Below, in pieces: positions 1 through 8,803 of a DNA stretch of 64,000 nucleotides. This DNA is from Prevotellaceae bacterium UBA4332 (GTDB lineage: Bacteria; Bacteroidota; Bacteroidia; Bacteroidales; Bacteroidaceae), in contig DGTQ01000017.1 of the NCBI GenBank assembly GCA_002394365.1, forward strand, positions 329,080 through 393,079, written 5' to 3'. The notes under the pieces were generated by a model. It saw only the letters and a program-made list of their open reading frames with translations. It was not told the DNA's origin and made no database searches. Made by a program: the position numbers and the translations under genes. Each line of letters starts with the position of its first letter. Position 1 is the stretch's first letter.

Positions 1-50
1 GAGCGCAAGAAGATTGAAGATTGAAAAAAGCAGTAACTGTTAAGAAAACG

Positions 51-89
51 AAAAATATCCCCATATAATAATGTGTATAGGGATTTTTT
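51..89 (+). terminator. Rho-independent terminator of the gene upstream of the window
   Basis: ATCCC at 57-61 pairs with GGGAT at 80-84. The helix continues through a C/A mismatch to ATA/TAT, closes on a 10-base loop and is followed by a run of T. It probably ends transcription of a gene left of the window. Two ATTGA heptamers (12-25) precede it. Confidence 0.55.
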
Positions 90-100
90 ATATACCTTTG
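72..100 (+). promoter_or_regulatory. Bacteroidota-type promoter for topA-aroK-speA
   Basis: TACCTTTG at 93-100 fits the Bacteroidota -7 consensus TAnnTTTG. The -33 side has only TGTG at 72-75, a weak match to TTTG. Transcription would start near 107, about 45 bases before topA. Confidence 0.55.
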
Positions 101-123
101 CACCCCGATTGTTGTAAAGTTCT

Positions 124-151
124 AAGTATAAAGTATAAAGAGTAAAGTATA
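124..151 (+). repeat. Period-7 AT-rich tandem array abutting the topA start
   Basis: Four exact-period heptamers (AAGTATA, AAGTATA, AAGAGTA, AAGTATA) end one base before the topA ATG. The same kind of array lies before sufS, sufC and several other genes here. Confidence 0.8.
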
Positions 152-152
152 A

Positions 153-2459
153 ATGCAAGACAACTTAGTTATAGTGGAGAGTCCTGCAAAGGCAAAGACC
201 ATCGAGAAGTTCCTGGGAAAGGACTACAAAGTGATGTCGAGTTACGGACACATCCGCGACTTGAAGAAAAAAGAAATCAGTATAGACCTGAAAAGTCTGG
301 AACCTGAATACGAAATTCCTGAAGAGAAACGCAAGGTAGTGGCAGACCTGAAGAGCAACGCCAAGAAAGCTAAGAAGGTTTGGCTGGCATCCGATGAAGA
401 CCGCGAAGGAGAAGCAATATCATGGCACCTTTGCGAAGTACTTGGATTGGATGAACAGAACACTAACCGCATTGTGTTTCACGAAATCACCAAGAATGCC
501 ATACTGGAAGCCATAGAGCATCCACGCCATCTGGACATGAACCTCGCCAATGCACAGCAGGCACGTCGTATGCTTGACCGACTGGTGGGTTTCAGTCTCT
601 CACCTGTACTGTGGCGCAAGGTGAAGCCTCAGCTGTCTGCTGGCAGGGTACAGAGTGTAGCCGTAAGACTGATAGTGGAGCGCGAGCGCGAGATACAGGC
701 ATTCAATGCTGAGCCTTACTACAGGGTTACTGCCACATTCATCATAGATGGTCAGGAGGTGAAGGCTGATTTGGACAAGCGCTTCAGCACGCACGAGGAG
801 GCACTTGCCTTCCTTGAACAGTGTAAGGGGGCAAAGTTCACTATAGAAAGCATACAAAAGAAGCCTCTGAAGCGTACCCCTGCACCACCTTTCACCACAT
901 CGACCTTGCAGCAGGAAGCAGCAAGAAAGCTCGGTTTTACCGTCAGTCAGACGATGATGGTGGCACAGCGGCTGTATGAAAACGGTCATATAACCTACAT
1001 GCGTACAGACTCGGTAAACCTCTCTAAACTCTGCATAGGAACGGCTAAGGAGGCTGTGGTGCAGTTATTTGGCGAGGAATACAGCAAGCCACGCAACTAC
1101 ACAACCCACTCAAAGGGTGCACAGGAGGCGCACGAGGCTATCCGACCATCATACATGGCAAACCAGACCATTACTGGCACGGCACAGGAAAAGAGACTGT
1201 ATGACCTGATATGGAAGCGTACGGCAGCCACACAGATGGCAGACGCTGAGATAGAGAAGACTACAGTTACTATAAACGTTAACGGGAACGGTAACGATAA
1301 CGGGAACGAAAACCACCATTTCATCGCGACTGGTGAGGTTGTGACGTTTGACGGTTTCCTGAAAGCGTATGACAACGGAAACGATAATGAAGTCGAAAAT
1401 GACGAGACAAACAGCAGCGCCATGCCTGCCGGAATGAAGGAAGGTATGGAAGTGGAAACAAAGAACATCGTTTCTACACAGAGATTCTCACAAAGCCCTC
1501 TGCGCTATACTGAAGCAAGCCTCGTACACAAACTAGAGGAACTCGGCATAGGACGACCTTCTACGTATGCCCCTACCATATCTACTATACAGCAGAGAGA
1601 ATATGTGATAAAGGGCGACAAGAAAGGTGAGGAGAGAATTTACGCCATAGACACACTGACTGGCGACAAGATAAAGTCGCAGACAAAGAAAGAGATGACA
1701 GGCAACGAAAAGGGCAAACTTCTGCCTACTGACATCGGCATGGTGGTAAACGATTTCCTCATGGAGTATTTCCCTACGATAATGGACTACAACTTCACTG
1801 CCAACGTGGAGGAAGAATTTGACTCCATAGCTGAAGGCAAGACAGACTGGCACCAGATGCTGAAGAAGTTCTACAAGGACTTTGAGCCTACAGTGGAGAA
1901 GACAATGAAGACCCGCAGTGAGCACAAGGCTGGTGAGCGTGTACTGGGAGAAGACCCCAAGACGCACAAACCCGTAATGGTGAAGATAGGCAGATATGGT
2001 CCGCTGGTGCAGATAGGCAGCGCTGACGACAAGAACAAGCCACGTTTTGCTCAACTGCCCAAAGAGCAGACCATGGACGGTATCACCCTAGAAGAGGCAC
2101 TGGAACTCTTCAAACTGCCACGTGAGGTAGGCGAATTTGAGGGTGCACCAATAACCATTGGAACAGGCAGATTCGGTCCCTACGTGCTACACAAGAAAAA
2201 ATATGTGTCCATACCAAAGGATATTGACCCAATGGAGATAACACAGGAGGAGGCAGTGGCACTGATAGAGGAAAGCCGCAAGGCTGAAAAGCAACGCCAT
2301 CTGAAGACCTTCGAGGAAGACCCAAAGTTGGAGGTGATGAACGGCAGATATGGTCCTTACCTTTCGTATGATGGCAAGAATTACCGTTTGCCCAAGAACT
2401 TGCACGAAAAGGCAGAAAACCTGACATACGAACAATGTATGGAAATCGTCAATAAATAA
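153..2459 (+). CDS. topA: DNA topoisomerase I
   Basis: Type IA topoisomerase that relaxes negative supercoils by nicking one strand through a 5'-phosphotyrosine link. The TOPRIM domain is at the N-terminus (VIVESPAKAKTIEKFLG, then DEDREGEA near residue 90). The active-site tyrosine is Tyr282 in TYMRTDS. The C-terminus has three topoisomerase-specific repeats, each with G-R-Y/F-G-P, instead of classical zinc fingers, as is common in Bacteroidota. At 768 residues the length is normal for the phylum. Odd: residues about 375-388 are an Asn-rich run encoded by AACGNN hexamers, with a second short Asn-rich stretch near 408. The ATG is fixed by family N-terminal similarity and follows a heptamer array. 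First gene of a tight topA-aroK-speA unit. Confidence 0.97.
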   Translation: MQDNLVIVESPAKAKTIEKFLGKDYKVMSSYGHIRDLKKKEISIDLKSLEPEYEIPEEKRKVVADLKSNAKKAKKVWLASDEDREGEAISWHLCEVLGLDEQNTNRIVFHEITKNAILEAIEHPRHLDMNLANAQQARRMLDRLVGFSLSPVLWRKVKPQLSAGRVQSVAVRLIVEREREIQAFNAEPYYRVTATFIIDGQEVKADLDKRFSTHEEALAFLEQCKGAKFTIESIQKKPLKRTPAPPFTTSTLQQEAARKLGFTVSQTMMVAQRLYENGHITYMRTDSVNLSKLCIGTAKEAVVQLFGEEYSKPRNYTTHSKGAQEAHEAIRPSYMANQTITGTAQEKRLYDLIWKRTAATQMADAEIEKTTVTINVNGNGNDNGNENHHFIATGEVVTFDGFLKAYDNGNDNEVENDETNSSAMPAGMKEGMEVETKNIVSTQRFSQSPLRYTEASLVHKLEELGIGRPSTYAPTISTIQQREYVIKGDKKGEERIYAIDTLTGDKIKSQTKKEMTGNEKGKLLPTDIGMVVNDFLMEYFPTIMDYNFTANVEEEFDSIAEGKTDWHQMLKKFYKDFEPTVEKTMKTRSEHKAGERVLGEDPKTHKPVMVKIGRYGPLVQIGSADDKNKPRFAQLPKEQTMDGITLEEALELFKLPREVGEFEGAPITIGTGRFGPYVLHKKKYVSIPKDIDPMEITQEEAVALIEESRKAEKQRHLKTFEEDPKLEVMNGRYGPYLSYDGKNYRLPKNLHEKAENLTYEQCMEIVNK
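1275..1312 (+). repeat. AACGNN hexamer run inside topA
   Basis: Consecutive hexamers of the form AACGNN (for example AACGGT, AACGAT, AACGGG) encode alternating Asn-x. The same DNA unit occurs at 14916-14951, 58107-58142 and, in the opposite orientation, 44656-44692. A shorter related stretch lies at about 1374-1390. Confidence 0.8.
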
Positions 2460-2996
2460 ATGATAAGGGTAATTCTAATAGGATATATGGGCGCAGGCAA
2501 GACAACGGTGGGCAAGGAACTCGCCAAGATGCTTGGCGTGACATTCTATGACCTGGACTGGTATATAGAAACACGCATGCGCAAGAAGGTTAAGGAAATC
2601 TTTGACGAAAGAGGAGAAGAAGGCTTTCGCAAGATAGAGCACAACATGCTGCACGAGGTTGCAGAATTTGAGAATGTGGTAATATCATGCGGAGGCGGGA
2701 CGCCTTGTTTCTTTGACAACATGGACTATATGAACAGTCAGGGAGACGTGGTTTACCTGAAAGGCACGCCCGATATACTATTCAGACACCTGAAGATGGG
2801 TAAAGGCGTAAGGCCCCTGCTATTAGGCAAAAGCGATGAAGAGCTGAAAACATTTATCAAAGAACAGCTGGACAAGCGAGAGGAATTCTACATGAAAGCC
2901 AAGCACATAGTGGAGATACCCTGCATGGAGAACGAAGACAAGGTTAGTGAGACTGTAAAGAAGGTATATGAAAAAGTGGACAACGGAAGACTCTAA
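2460..2996 (+). CDS. aroK: Shikimate kinase
   Basis: Phosphorylates shikimate at the 3-hydroxyl using ATP, the fifth step of the chorismate pathway; cytoplasmic. The P-loop GYMGAGKTTVG is at residues 8-18. The shikimate-binding aspartates follow in DLDWYIE, and the conserved CGGGTP motif is near residue 80. The lid arginine lies in the GKGVRPLL segment. At 178 residues the length is typical. The ATG follows the topA stop codon with no spacer, so it is translated from the topA message. Its 3' end overlaps the start of speA by 29 bases. Confidence 0.96.
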   Translation: MIRVILIGYMGAGKTTVGKELAKMLGVTFYDLDWYIETRMRKKVKEIFDERGEEGFRKIEHNMLHEVAEFENVVISCGGGTPCFFDNMDYMNSQGDVVYLKGTPDILFRHLKMGKGVRPLLLGKSDEELKTFIKEQLDKREEFYMKAKHIVEIPCMENEDKVSETVKKVYEKVDNGRL

Positions 2997-4860
2997 GGAG
3001 TTATATAACATAAATGGTTGGGGTACATCGTACTTCGGTATCAACGAGAAGGGGCACATGTATGTGTCTCCATTGAAAGATGGTGCGCAGGCTGACTTGC
3101 GCGACATCATTGACGAGTTGCAGCTGAGGGACATCTCAACGCCTGTGCTGTTACGCTTTCCCGACATACTGGACAACCGTATCGAGAAAACTGCAGACTG
3201 CCTGCAGAAGGCAACAAAAGAGTATAACTACAAGGGGGAGAGCTTCATCATATACCCTATCAAGGTGAATCAGATGCAACCAGTCGTGGAGGAGATTATC
3301 TCTCACGGCAGGAAGTTCAACATTGGTTTGGAAGCTGGTTCTAAACCAGAGTTGCACGCTGTAATAGCTGTACAGTGTCAGAGCGACTCGCTGATAATAT
3401 GTAATGGATACAAGGACCAGGCATACATAGAACTGGCGCTATTGGCGCAGAAGATGGGCAAGAGGATTTTCATCGTCGTGGAGAAGATGAACGAGATTGA
3501 CATCATAGCCAAGGCTGCAAAGAAAATGGGAGTGATGCCAAACATCGGCATACGCATAAAACTCGCCTCTTCTGGTTCTGGCAAATGGGAAGAAAGCGGT
3601 GGTGACGCATCAAAATTCGGTCTGACTGCATCGGAACTACTTCAGGCGCTGAACAAACTGGACGAATATGGGCTGCACGACTGCGTGAAACTGATACACT
3701 TCCACATAGGTTCACAGATAACAAAGATACGACGCATACAGACTGCCCTGCGCGAAGCAGTACAGTTCTACGTAAACCTGCGCAAGATGGGTTACGGAAT
3801 AGAATACGTAGATTGTGGTGGCGGACTAGGTGTGGATTATGACGGCACAAGGAGCAGCAACTCTGAGTCATCCGTAAACTACAGCATACAGGAGTATGTG
3901 AACGACTGCATATACACTTTTGTGGACGCAGCAGACAAGAATGATTTGCCCCACCCTAACCTTATAACCGAAAGCGGACGTTCGTTGTCTGCACACCACA
4001 GTGTGTTGGTTATAGACGTTCTCGGCAACACCTCACTACCAGAGATGCCAGAGGAATTTGAAGCAAAAGAGGGTGACCACCAGTTGGTAAGGGAATTGTA
4101 TGATATATGGTGCAAGATAGACCAGCGTTCCATGCTGGAAGACTGGCATGATGCCGAACAGATACATGATGAGGCATTAAGTCTTTTTGCCATGGGAATG
4201 GTGGACCTGCGTACCAGGGCAGAGATAGAGTCCATGTACTGGAGTGTATGCAGAGAAGTCATGTCACTCACAAAGTCTATGAAGCACGTACCAGAAGAGT
4301 TGCGTGGTATAGACAAGCTCCTTGCCGACAAGTATTTCTGCAATTTCTCATTATTCCAGTCGCTTCCCGACACATGGGCTATAGACCAGTTATTCCCTAT
4401 TGTACCTTTGCAGAGACTTAACGAGCAACCTACACGTCAGGCGACATTGCAGGACATAACCTGCGACAGCGATGGCAAGATAGCGCATTTCGTGACCAAT
4501 GGTCACACATCAAGCACGTTACCTGTTCACAAACTGAAGAAGAACGAACCGTACTACCTCGGAATATTCCTCGTGGGTGCTTATCAGGAGATTCTTGGCG
4601 ACCTGCACAACCTATTTGGTGATACCAATGCTGTACACATATCCATGAAGGATGGCACGTACCACATAGACCAAATACTGGATGGTGAGACTGTGGAAGA
4701 AGTACTGGACTACGTACAGTATAATCCCAAAAAACTGGTGCGTCAACTCGAGATATGGGTTACAAAGTCAGTGAAGCAAGGCAAGATAAGTTTGGAGGAA
4801 GGTAAGGAATTCCTCTCCAACTACCGTTCAGGATTGTACGGATACACATATTTGGAATAA
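2968..4860 (+). CDS. speA: Biosynthetic arginine decarboxylase
   Basis: PLP enzyme converting arginine to agmatine, the entry to putrescine and spermidine. It is of the fold-III (alanine racemase-like) SpeA type. The PLP lysine is Lys99 in YPIKVNQ, a family signature. The glycine-rich phosphate-binding segment CGGGLGVDY and the substrate motif HFHIGSQ are also present. The 630 residues fit the family. The N-terminus (WTTEDSKELYNINGWG) matches the conserved start of Bacteroidota SpeA, which supports the ATG inside aroK and so translational coupling. Confidence 0.96.
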   Translation: MKKWTTEDSKELYNINGWGTSYFGINEKGHMYVSPLKDGAQADLRDIIDELQLRDISTPVLLRFPDILDNRIEKTADCLQKATKEYNYKGESFIIYPIKVNQMQPVVEEIISHGRKFNIGLEAGSKPELHAVIAVQCQSDSLIICNGYKDQAYIELALLAQKMGKRIFIVVEKMNEIDIIAKAAKKMGVMPNIGIRIKLASSGSGKWEESGGDASKFGLTASELLQALNKLDEYGLHDCVKLIHFHIGSQITKIRRIQTALREAVQFYVNLRKMGYGIEYVDCGGGLGVDYDGTRSSNSESSVNYSIQEYVNDCIYTFVDAADKNDLPHPNLITESGRSLSAHHSVLVIDVLGNTSLPEMPEEFEAKEGDHQLVRELYDIWCKIDQRSMLEDWHDAEQIHDEALSLFAMGMVDLRTRAEIESMYWSVCREVMSLTKSMKHVPEELRGIDKLLADKYFCNFSLFQSLPDTWAIDQLFPIVPLQRLNEQPTRQATLQDITCDSDGKIAHFVTNGHTSSTLPVHKLKKNEPYYLGIFLVGAYQEILGDLHNLFGDTNAVHISMKDGTYHIDQILDGETVEEVLDYVQYNPKKLVRQLEIWVTKSVKQGKISLEEGKEFLSNYRSGLYGYTYLE

Positions 4861-4873
4861 GGAATAGAGTTGA

Positions 4874-4922
4874 AAGTATAAAGAATAAGGTATAAAGTAT
4901 AAAGAATAAAGTTAAAAGTTGG
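4874..4922 (+). repeat. Period-7 array running into the sufS start codon
   Basis: Seven consecutive heptamers (AAGTATA, AAGAATA, AGGTATA, AAGTATA, AAGAATA, AAGTTAA, AAGTTGG). The last contains the TTG start of sufS. It is the same unit as the array before topA. Confidence 0.8.
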
Positions 4923-6145
4923 CGTTTGATATTGAACATATAAGACAGGATTTCCCGATTTTATCGAGAAAAATATATGAGAAATACCCCTTGGTATATC
5001 TTGATAACGGAGCGACAACGCAAAAGCCACTCTGCGTGCTTGATGCTATGCGCAACGAGTATGTCAACGTTAATGCCAATGTGCATCGTGGTGTACACTA
5101 CCTGTCGCAACAGGCTACAGACCTGCACGAGGGAGCGCGAGAGACTGTAAGAAACTTTATCAATGCAGCCTCAACCAACGAAATAATATTCACACGTGGT
5201 ACTACGGAGAGCATAAATCTGCTGGCATCGAGTTTTGTCGAAGCTTACATGAAGGAGGGTGATGAGGTGATAATATCCACTATGGAACATCACTCCAACA
5301 TAGTACCTTGGCAATTGCAAGCAAAACGCCACGGCATCGTAATAAAGGTAATACCTATAAGCGATGACGGTATACTTGATATAGAAGCCTACAAAGCACT
5401 CTTTACAGAGAAAACAAAACTGGTAAGCGTAACACACGTAAGCAACGTGCTCGGTACAGTAAATCCAGTGAAGGACATTGTAAGAATAGCACACGAACAC
5501 GGAGTGAAATGTGCTATTGATGGTGCGCAGAGCGCTCCCCACATGAAAATTGACGTACAGTACATAGGCTGTGATTTCTATGCTTTTTCTGGTCATAAGA
5601 TGTACGGTCCTACAGGCATCGGTGTCCTCTATGGCAAAGAAAACCTGCTTGATGCTATGCCACCATACCAAGGTGGTGGAGACATGATAGGCACTGTGTC
5701 TTTTGAAAATACCACCTACGCTGCTCTGCCATATAAATTTGAGGCTGGTACACCAGACTATATCGCCACTCACGGATTGGCAAAAGCCATAGAATACATG
5801 ATGGGCTTAGGGCTGGAGAATATTGAGGCACACGAAAGAGAACTCACACGCTATGCCCTCGAACAAATGCAAACAATTGACGGCATTAGAATATTTGGTC
5901 CGAAAGAGTCAGAAAAAAGGGATGCCGTAATATCTTTCCTCGTAGGCGATATACACCACCTTGACATGGGCACGTTGCTCGATCGCCTCGGCATTGCCGT
6001 ACGTACTGGTCACCATTGCGCAGAGCCACTTATGCAACGTCTTGGTGTAAATGGAACTGTAAGAGCTTCACTTGCCCTCTACAATACAAAAGAAGAGATT
6101 GATAGCCTCGTAAGTGGAATAAAGCGAGTTAGCCAGATGTTTTGA
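4919..6145 (+). CDS. sufS: Cysteine desulfurase SufS
   Basis: Group II PLP cysteine desulfurase that passes persulfide sulfur to SufBCD for Fe-S cluster assembly. The PLP lysine is Lys227 in SGHKMYGPTG. The catalytic cysteine is Cys367 in RTGHHCAEP. The N-terminal YLDNGATTQKP motif and the length of 408 residues are standard. The only plausible start is TTG at 4919: an in-frame stop lies at 4913-4915, and the next ATG falls inside the conserved domain. There is no Shine-Dalgarno sequence. Unusually, sufS is detached from sufBCD and faces it, with an RNA methyltransferase between them. Confidence 0.95.
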   Translation: MAFDIEHIRQDFPILSRKIYEKYPLVYLDNGATTQKPLCVLDAMRNEYVNVNANVHRGVHYLSQQATDLHEGARETVRNFINAASTNEIIFTRGTTESINLLASSFVEAYMKEGDEVIISTMEHHSNIVPWQLQAKRHGIVIKVIPISDDGILDIEAYKALFTEKTKLVSVTHVSNVLGTVNPVKDIVRIAHEHGVKCAIDGAQSAPHMKIDVQYIGCDFYAFSGHKMYGPTGIGVLYGKENLLDAMPPYQGGGDMIGTVSFENTTYAALPYKFEAGTPDYIATHGLAKAIEYMMGLGLENIEAHERELTRYALEQMQTIDGIRIFGPKESEKRDAVISFLVGDIHHLDMGTLLDRLGIAVRTGHHCAEPLMQRLGVNGTVRASLALYNTKEEIDSLVSGIKRVSQMF

Positions 6146-6723
6146 TGAAGAAAACACTTATCACAGAAATGAACCGTCTGACGGTGGAGCAGTTTCGCAA
6201 AGCCGACAAACTTCCTCTCGTTGTCGTACTCGACGACGTAAGATCATTACACAATGTGGGCAGTGTGTTTAGAACGTCAGACGCCTTCAGGGTTGACGAA
6301 ATTATGCTTTGTGGCATAACTGCAACACCTGACACCGTGATGGATGCTGAGGGCAGAGTAATGAAAGAATGTACGCTAAAGGCTTCGCAGGAGATACACA
6401 AGACTGCCCTTGGTGCAGAAAACAGCGTAAAGTGGCATTACTACAAGGAAACAACAGAGGCTATTGAGAAACTAAGAAAAGATGGTTTCACAGTGGTAGG
6501 AGTAGAGCAGTGTCATGGCTCCACTATGCTTAACGACTTTCAACCAGAGAGAGAAAAGAAATACGCCGTTGTTCTCGGCAACGAGGTCAAAGGCGTAAAG
6601 CAAGAGGTTATTGATATGTGTGATGGATGTCTCGAGATACCTCAGTATGGTACGAAACATTCACTTAATGTTTCAGTTGCAGCAGGTATTATCATTTGGC
6701 ACTTCGCCCAAATGAAGCTCTAA
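6145..6723 (+). CDS. SpoU/TrmH-family RNA 2'-O-methyltransferase
   Basis: SPOUT-fold SAM-dependent enzyme, predicted to methylate a ribose 2'-OH in tRNA or rRNA. All three SpoU motifs are present: LHNVGSVFRTSDAF (about residue 35), VVLGNEVKGV (about residue 140) and the knot segment SLNVSVAAGI near the C-terminus. The protein is 192 residues with no extra RNA-binding extension. The ATG at 6145 overlaps the sufS stop by one base, so the two are coupled. The substrate cannot be told from sequence. The stop lies only 25 bases from the end of convergent sufD. Confidence 0.9.
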   Translation: MKKTLITEMNRLTVEQFRKADKLPLVVVLDDVRSLHNVGSVFRTSDAFRVDEIMLCGITATPDTVMDAEGRVMKECTLKASQEIHKTALGAENSVKWHYYKETTEAIEKLRKDGFTVVGVEQCHGSTMLNDFQPEREKKYAVVLGNEVKGVKQEVIDMCDGCLEIPQYGTKHSLNVSVAAGIIIWHFAQMKL

Positions 6724-6727
6724 TCAC

Positions 6728-6759
6728 ATATCCTACTTACAAAATATCCTACTTACAAA
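6728..6759. repeat. Tandem duplication of 16 bp at the convergent sufD 3' end
   Basis: Two perfect adjacent copies of a 16-bp unit (6728-6743 and 6744-6759) span the last codons and stop of sufD and fill the short space to the methyltransferase gene. No terminator hairpin is visible. Confidence 0.85.
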
Positions 6760-7978
6760 TCTTGCAAGAGCCACATCGTCCTTCCTTAGACAAACGTTTG
6801 TCAACAAGGAGGTGCAGACGGTCGCGGTAGGAGTCCCAACGCATTTCATCTATCACGTTGGAGATGAAGGCATATTTCAGCAAAGTACGAGCCACCTCCT
6901 CGGGTATGCCACGCTGTTCCATATAGAACAAAGCCTGGGCATCCATAACGCCTACTGTAGCGCCATGCGCACACTTCACATCATCAGCATATATCTCGAG
7001 CATTGGCTGAGTGTACATTCGTGCGTCTTCGGAGGTACACATATTATTATTCGTTTCCTGCGAATAAGTCTGCTGGGCGTTCTCTCTCACAAGTATTCTG
7101 CCTGCAAAAGCGCCTACAGCCTTATCATCAAGAACGTATTTATATAGTTCGTTGCTGGTGCAATGTCCTACCTGATGATCTATCAGGGTATTATTATCCA
7201 CATGCTGGGCGCGGTCAGCTATTACAGCACCATTAAGCACTACATCAGCTCCTTCTCCACACAAATGAACATCTATACCATTTCGAGTAACACCATTAGT
7301 GAGTGTTACGTTATTGTGCCTCACAGAACAATCACGTCCTACGTTAACATACAAATTACTGAAACGACGACATTGTTCAGTCGTTTCCTCCATTTCATAC
7401 ATATCAAGGTGTGCTCCGTCTTTGCACACCACCTCTATAACCTGTAAGGTGAGAAAAGAAGTATTACTTTGCTCATCTTCTTCAGAAGATGTTTGATGGT
7501 CCACAAACAGCAGAGTTGCTTCAGCCATCTCCTCCATAATGATAAGCACACGACGTATAATCATAGTGGATTGCTGCCCGCTAAGTATATTCTCTATGCG
7601 AATAGGGGTTTTTGCTTTCTCACCACGAGGCACATGCACCACGAGAGTATCATGGCAAAGGGCAGTATTAAGTGCCGTCAGGGCATCACCACTGCTATCT
7701 GCTACCTTATTATAATATGGGGTAACATCTACAGGCGCTTCCTTGACAGAATATACGTAAGGCACATTCTTTATTGTCAGCGGAGCAAGCGATATGCCAT
7801 AATTTGGGGCAAAAGCAGCCTCAACATCTGTATAGCGATAGCGTTCCACCTTTCGAGTGGGGAAACCAAGACGCTGGAAAGTCTGCATTGCCTCTTCACG
7901 CTGAGCATTCAGCACGGGAGGGCACATCTTGTCCAACTGTCCTTTTATCTCGTTATATAGTTCTACGTACTGGTTCAA
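6749..7978 (-). CDS. sufD: Fe-S cluster assembly protein SufD
   Basis: Scaffold subunit of the SufBC2D complex. The beta-helix core and the C-terminal TLLKYAFISNVI region match SufD. The protein has 409 residues, but ends with a cysteine-rich tail (GRCGSCKICK). The start appears to be TTG at 7978; no ATG lies in frame between it and the sufC stop, and the predicted N-terminus LNQYVELYNEI resembles family starts. Last gene of the lipoprotein-sufB-sufC-sufD run. The gap to sufC carries tandem CTATAG units. Confidence 0.93.
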   Translation of the reverse strand: MNQYVELYNEIKGQLDKMCPPVLNAQREEAMQTFQRLGFPTRKVERYRYTDVEAAFAPNYGISLAPLTIKNVPYVYSVKEAPVDVTPYYNKVADSSGDALTALNTALCHDTLVVHVPRGEKAKTPIRIENILSGQQSTMIIRRVLIIMEEMAEATLLFVDHQTSSEEDEQSNTSFLTLQVIEVVCKDGAHLDMYEMEETTEQCRRFSNLYVNVGRDCSVRHNNVTLTNGVTRNGIDVHLCGEGADVVLNGAVIADRAQHVDNNTLIDHQVGHCTSNELYKYVLDDKAVGAFAGRILVRENAQQTYSQETNNNMCTSEDARMYTQPMLEIYADDVKCAHGATVGVMDAQALFYMEQRGIPEEVARTLLKYAFISNVIDEMRWDSYRDRLHLLVDKRLSKEGRCGSCKICK

Positions 7979-7993
7979 TGTTATCTGGATTTT

Positions 7994-8030
7994 TATAGGG
8001 ACTATAGATTCTATAGGGAACTATAGCTTA
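7994..8030. repeat. CTATAG repeats between sufC and sufD
   Basis: CTATAG occurs at 8002, 8011 and 8021, with TATAGG at 7995. They lie between the end of sufC and the sufD start. The first minus-strand copy supplies the sufC stop codon. A related AACTAT array precedes infB. Confidence 0.65.
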
Positions 8031-8770
8031 CTATTTGTAATAAACTCAAAACCTTCGTCCTCAATTTTCCTGGCAAGGTCTGCCCCACCTGTCTTGACTA
8101 TCTTACCATCTATGAGCACATGTACCACATCAGGTACGATATACTCCAACAGACGCTGATAGTGAGTAATGATGATACCAGAAGTCTCGCTGGTGCGCAG
8201 TTTGTTGAAGCCATTTGCCACAATGCGCAGGGCATCAACATCAAGACCTGAGTCAGTCTCATCAAGTATGCAGAAAGTAGGCTCGAGCATAGCCATCTGG
8301 AATATCTCGTTACGCTTTTTCTCACCTCCAGAAAAACCTTCGTTTACTGAGCGTTTCATCAACTTCTGGTCTATCTCCACAAGCTCACGCTTCTCCTTCA
8401 TCATCTTGATAAAGTCTGCTGTCTTTAGTGGTTCATCACCGCGTGCTGCTCTACGAGCATTGACTGCAGCTTTCATAAAGTTAGTCATTGACACACCAGG
8501 AATCTCTACTGGTGCCTGAAATGACATAAATATTCCTGCATTGGCACGCTCTTCTGGTTTCATCTCAAGCAGGTTCTGACCATTGAAGAAAATCTCTCCC
8601 TCTGTCACCTCGTAACGAGGATTACCTACTATCACATTACACAGCGTTGACTTTCCTGCACCATTAGTGCCCATCAAGGCATGTATCTCTCCATCCCTGA
8701 TGGTAAGGTCAACACCCTTGAGTATTTCTTTCTCTTCGACCCTGGCGTGTAAGTTCTTTATTTCAAGCAT
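8021..8770 (-). CDS. sufC: Fe-S cluster assembly ATPase SufC
   Basis: ABC-type ATPase that drives conformational change in SufBC2D. Walker A is GTNGAGKS near residue 34, the ABC signature is SGGEKKRNEI near 148, and Walker B with its adjacent acid is CILDETDSGLD near 170. The length of 249 residues is canonical. There are no membrane segments. It starts with ATG directly after a period-7 GTTAAAG-like array that fills the 27 bases after the sufB stop. Confidence 0.97.
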   Translation of the reverse strand: MLEIKNLHARVEEKEILKGVDLTIRDGEIHALMGTNGAGKSTLCNVIVGNPRYEVTEGEIFFNGQNLLEMKPEERANAGIFMSFQAPVEIPGVSMTNFMKAAVNARRAARGDEPLKTADFIKMMKEKRELVEIDQKLMKRSVNEGFSGGEKKRNEIFQMAMLEPTFCILDETDSGLDVDALRIVANGFNKLRTSETSGIIITHYQRLLEYIVPDVVHVLIDGKIVKTGGADLARKIEDEGFEFITNSKL

Positions 8771-8803
8771 AATTATTTAATCTTTAACTTTTACCCTTTA
8801 ACC
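8771..8803 (-). repeat. Period-7 array between sufB stop and sufC start
   Basis: Read on the minus strand, heptamers GTTAAAG, GGTAAAA, GTTAAAG and ATTAAAT run from the sufB stop codon to the sufC ATG. The array is therefore the whole translation-initiation region of sufC. Confidence 0.7.
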
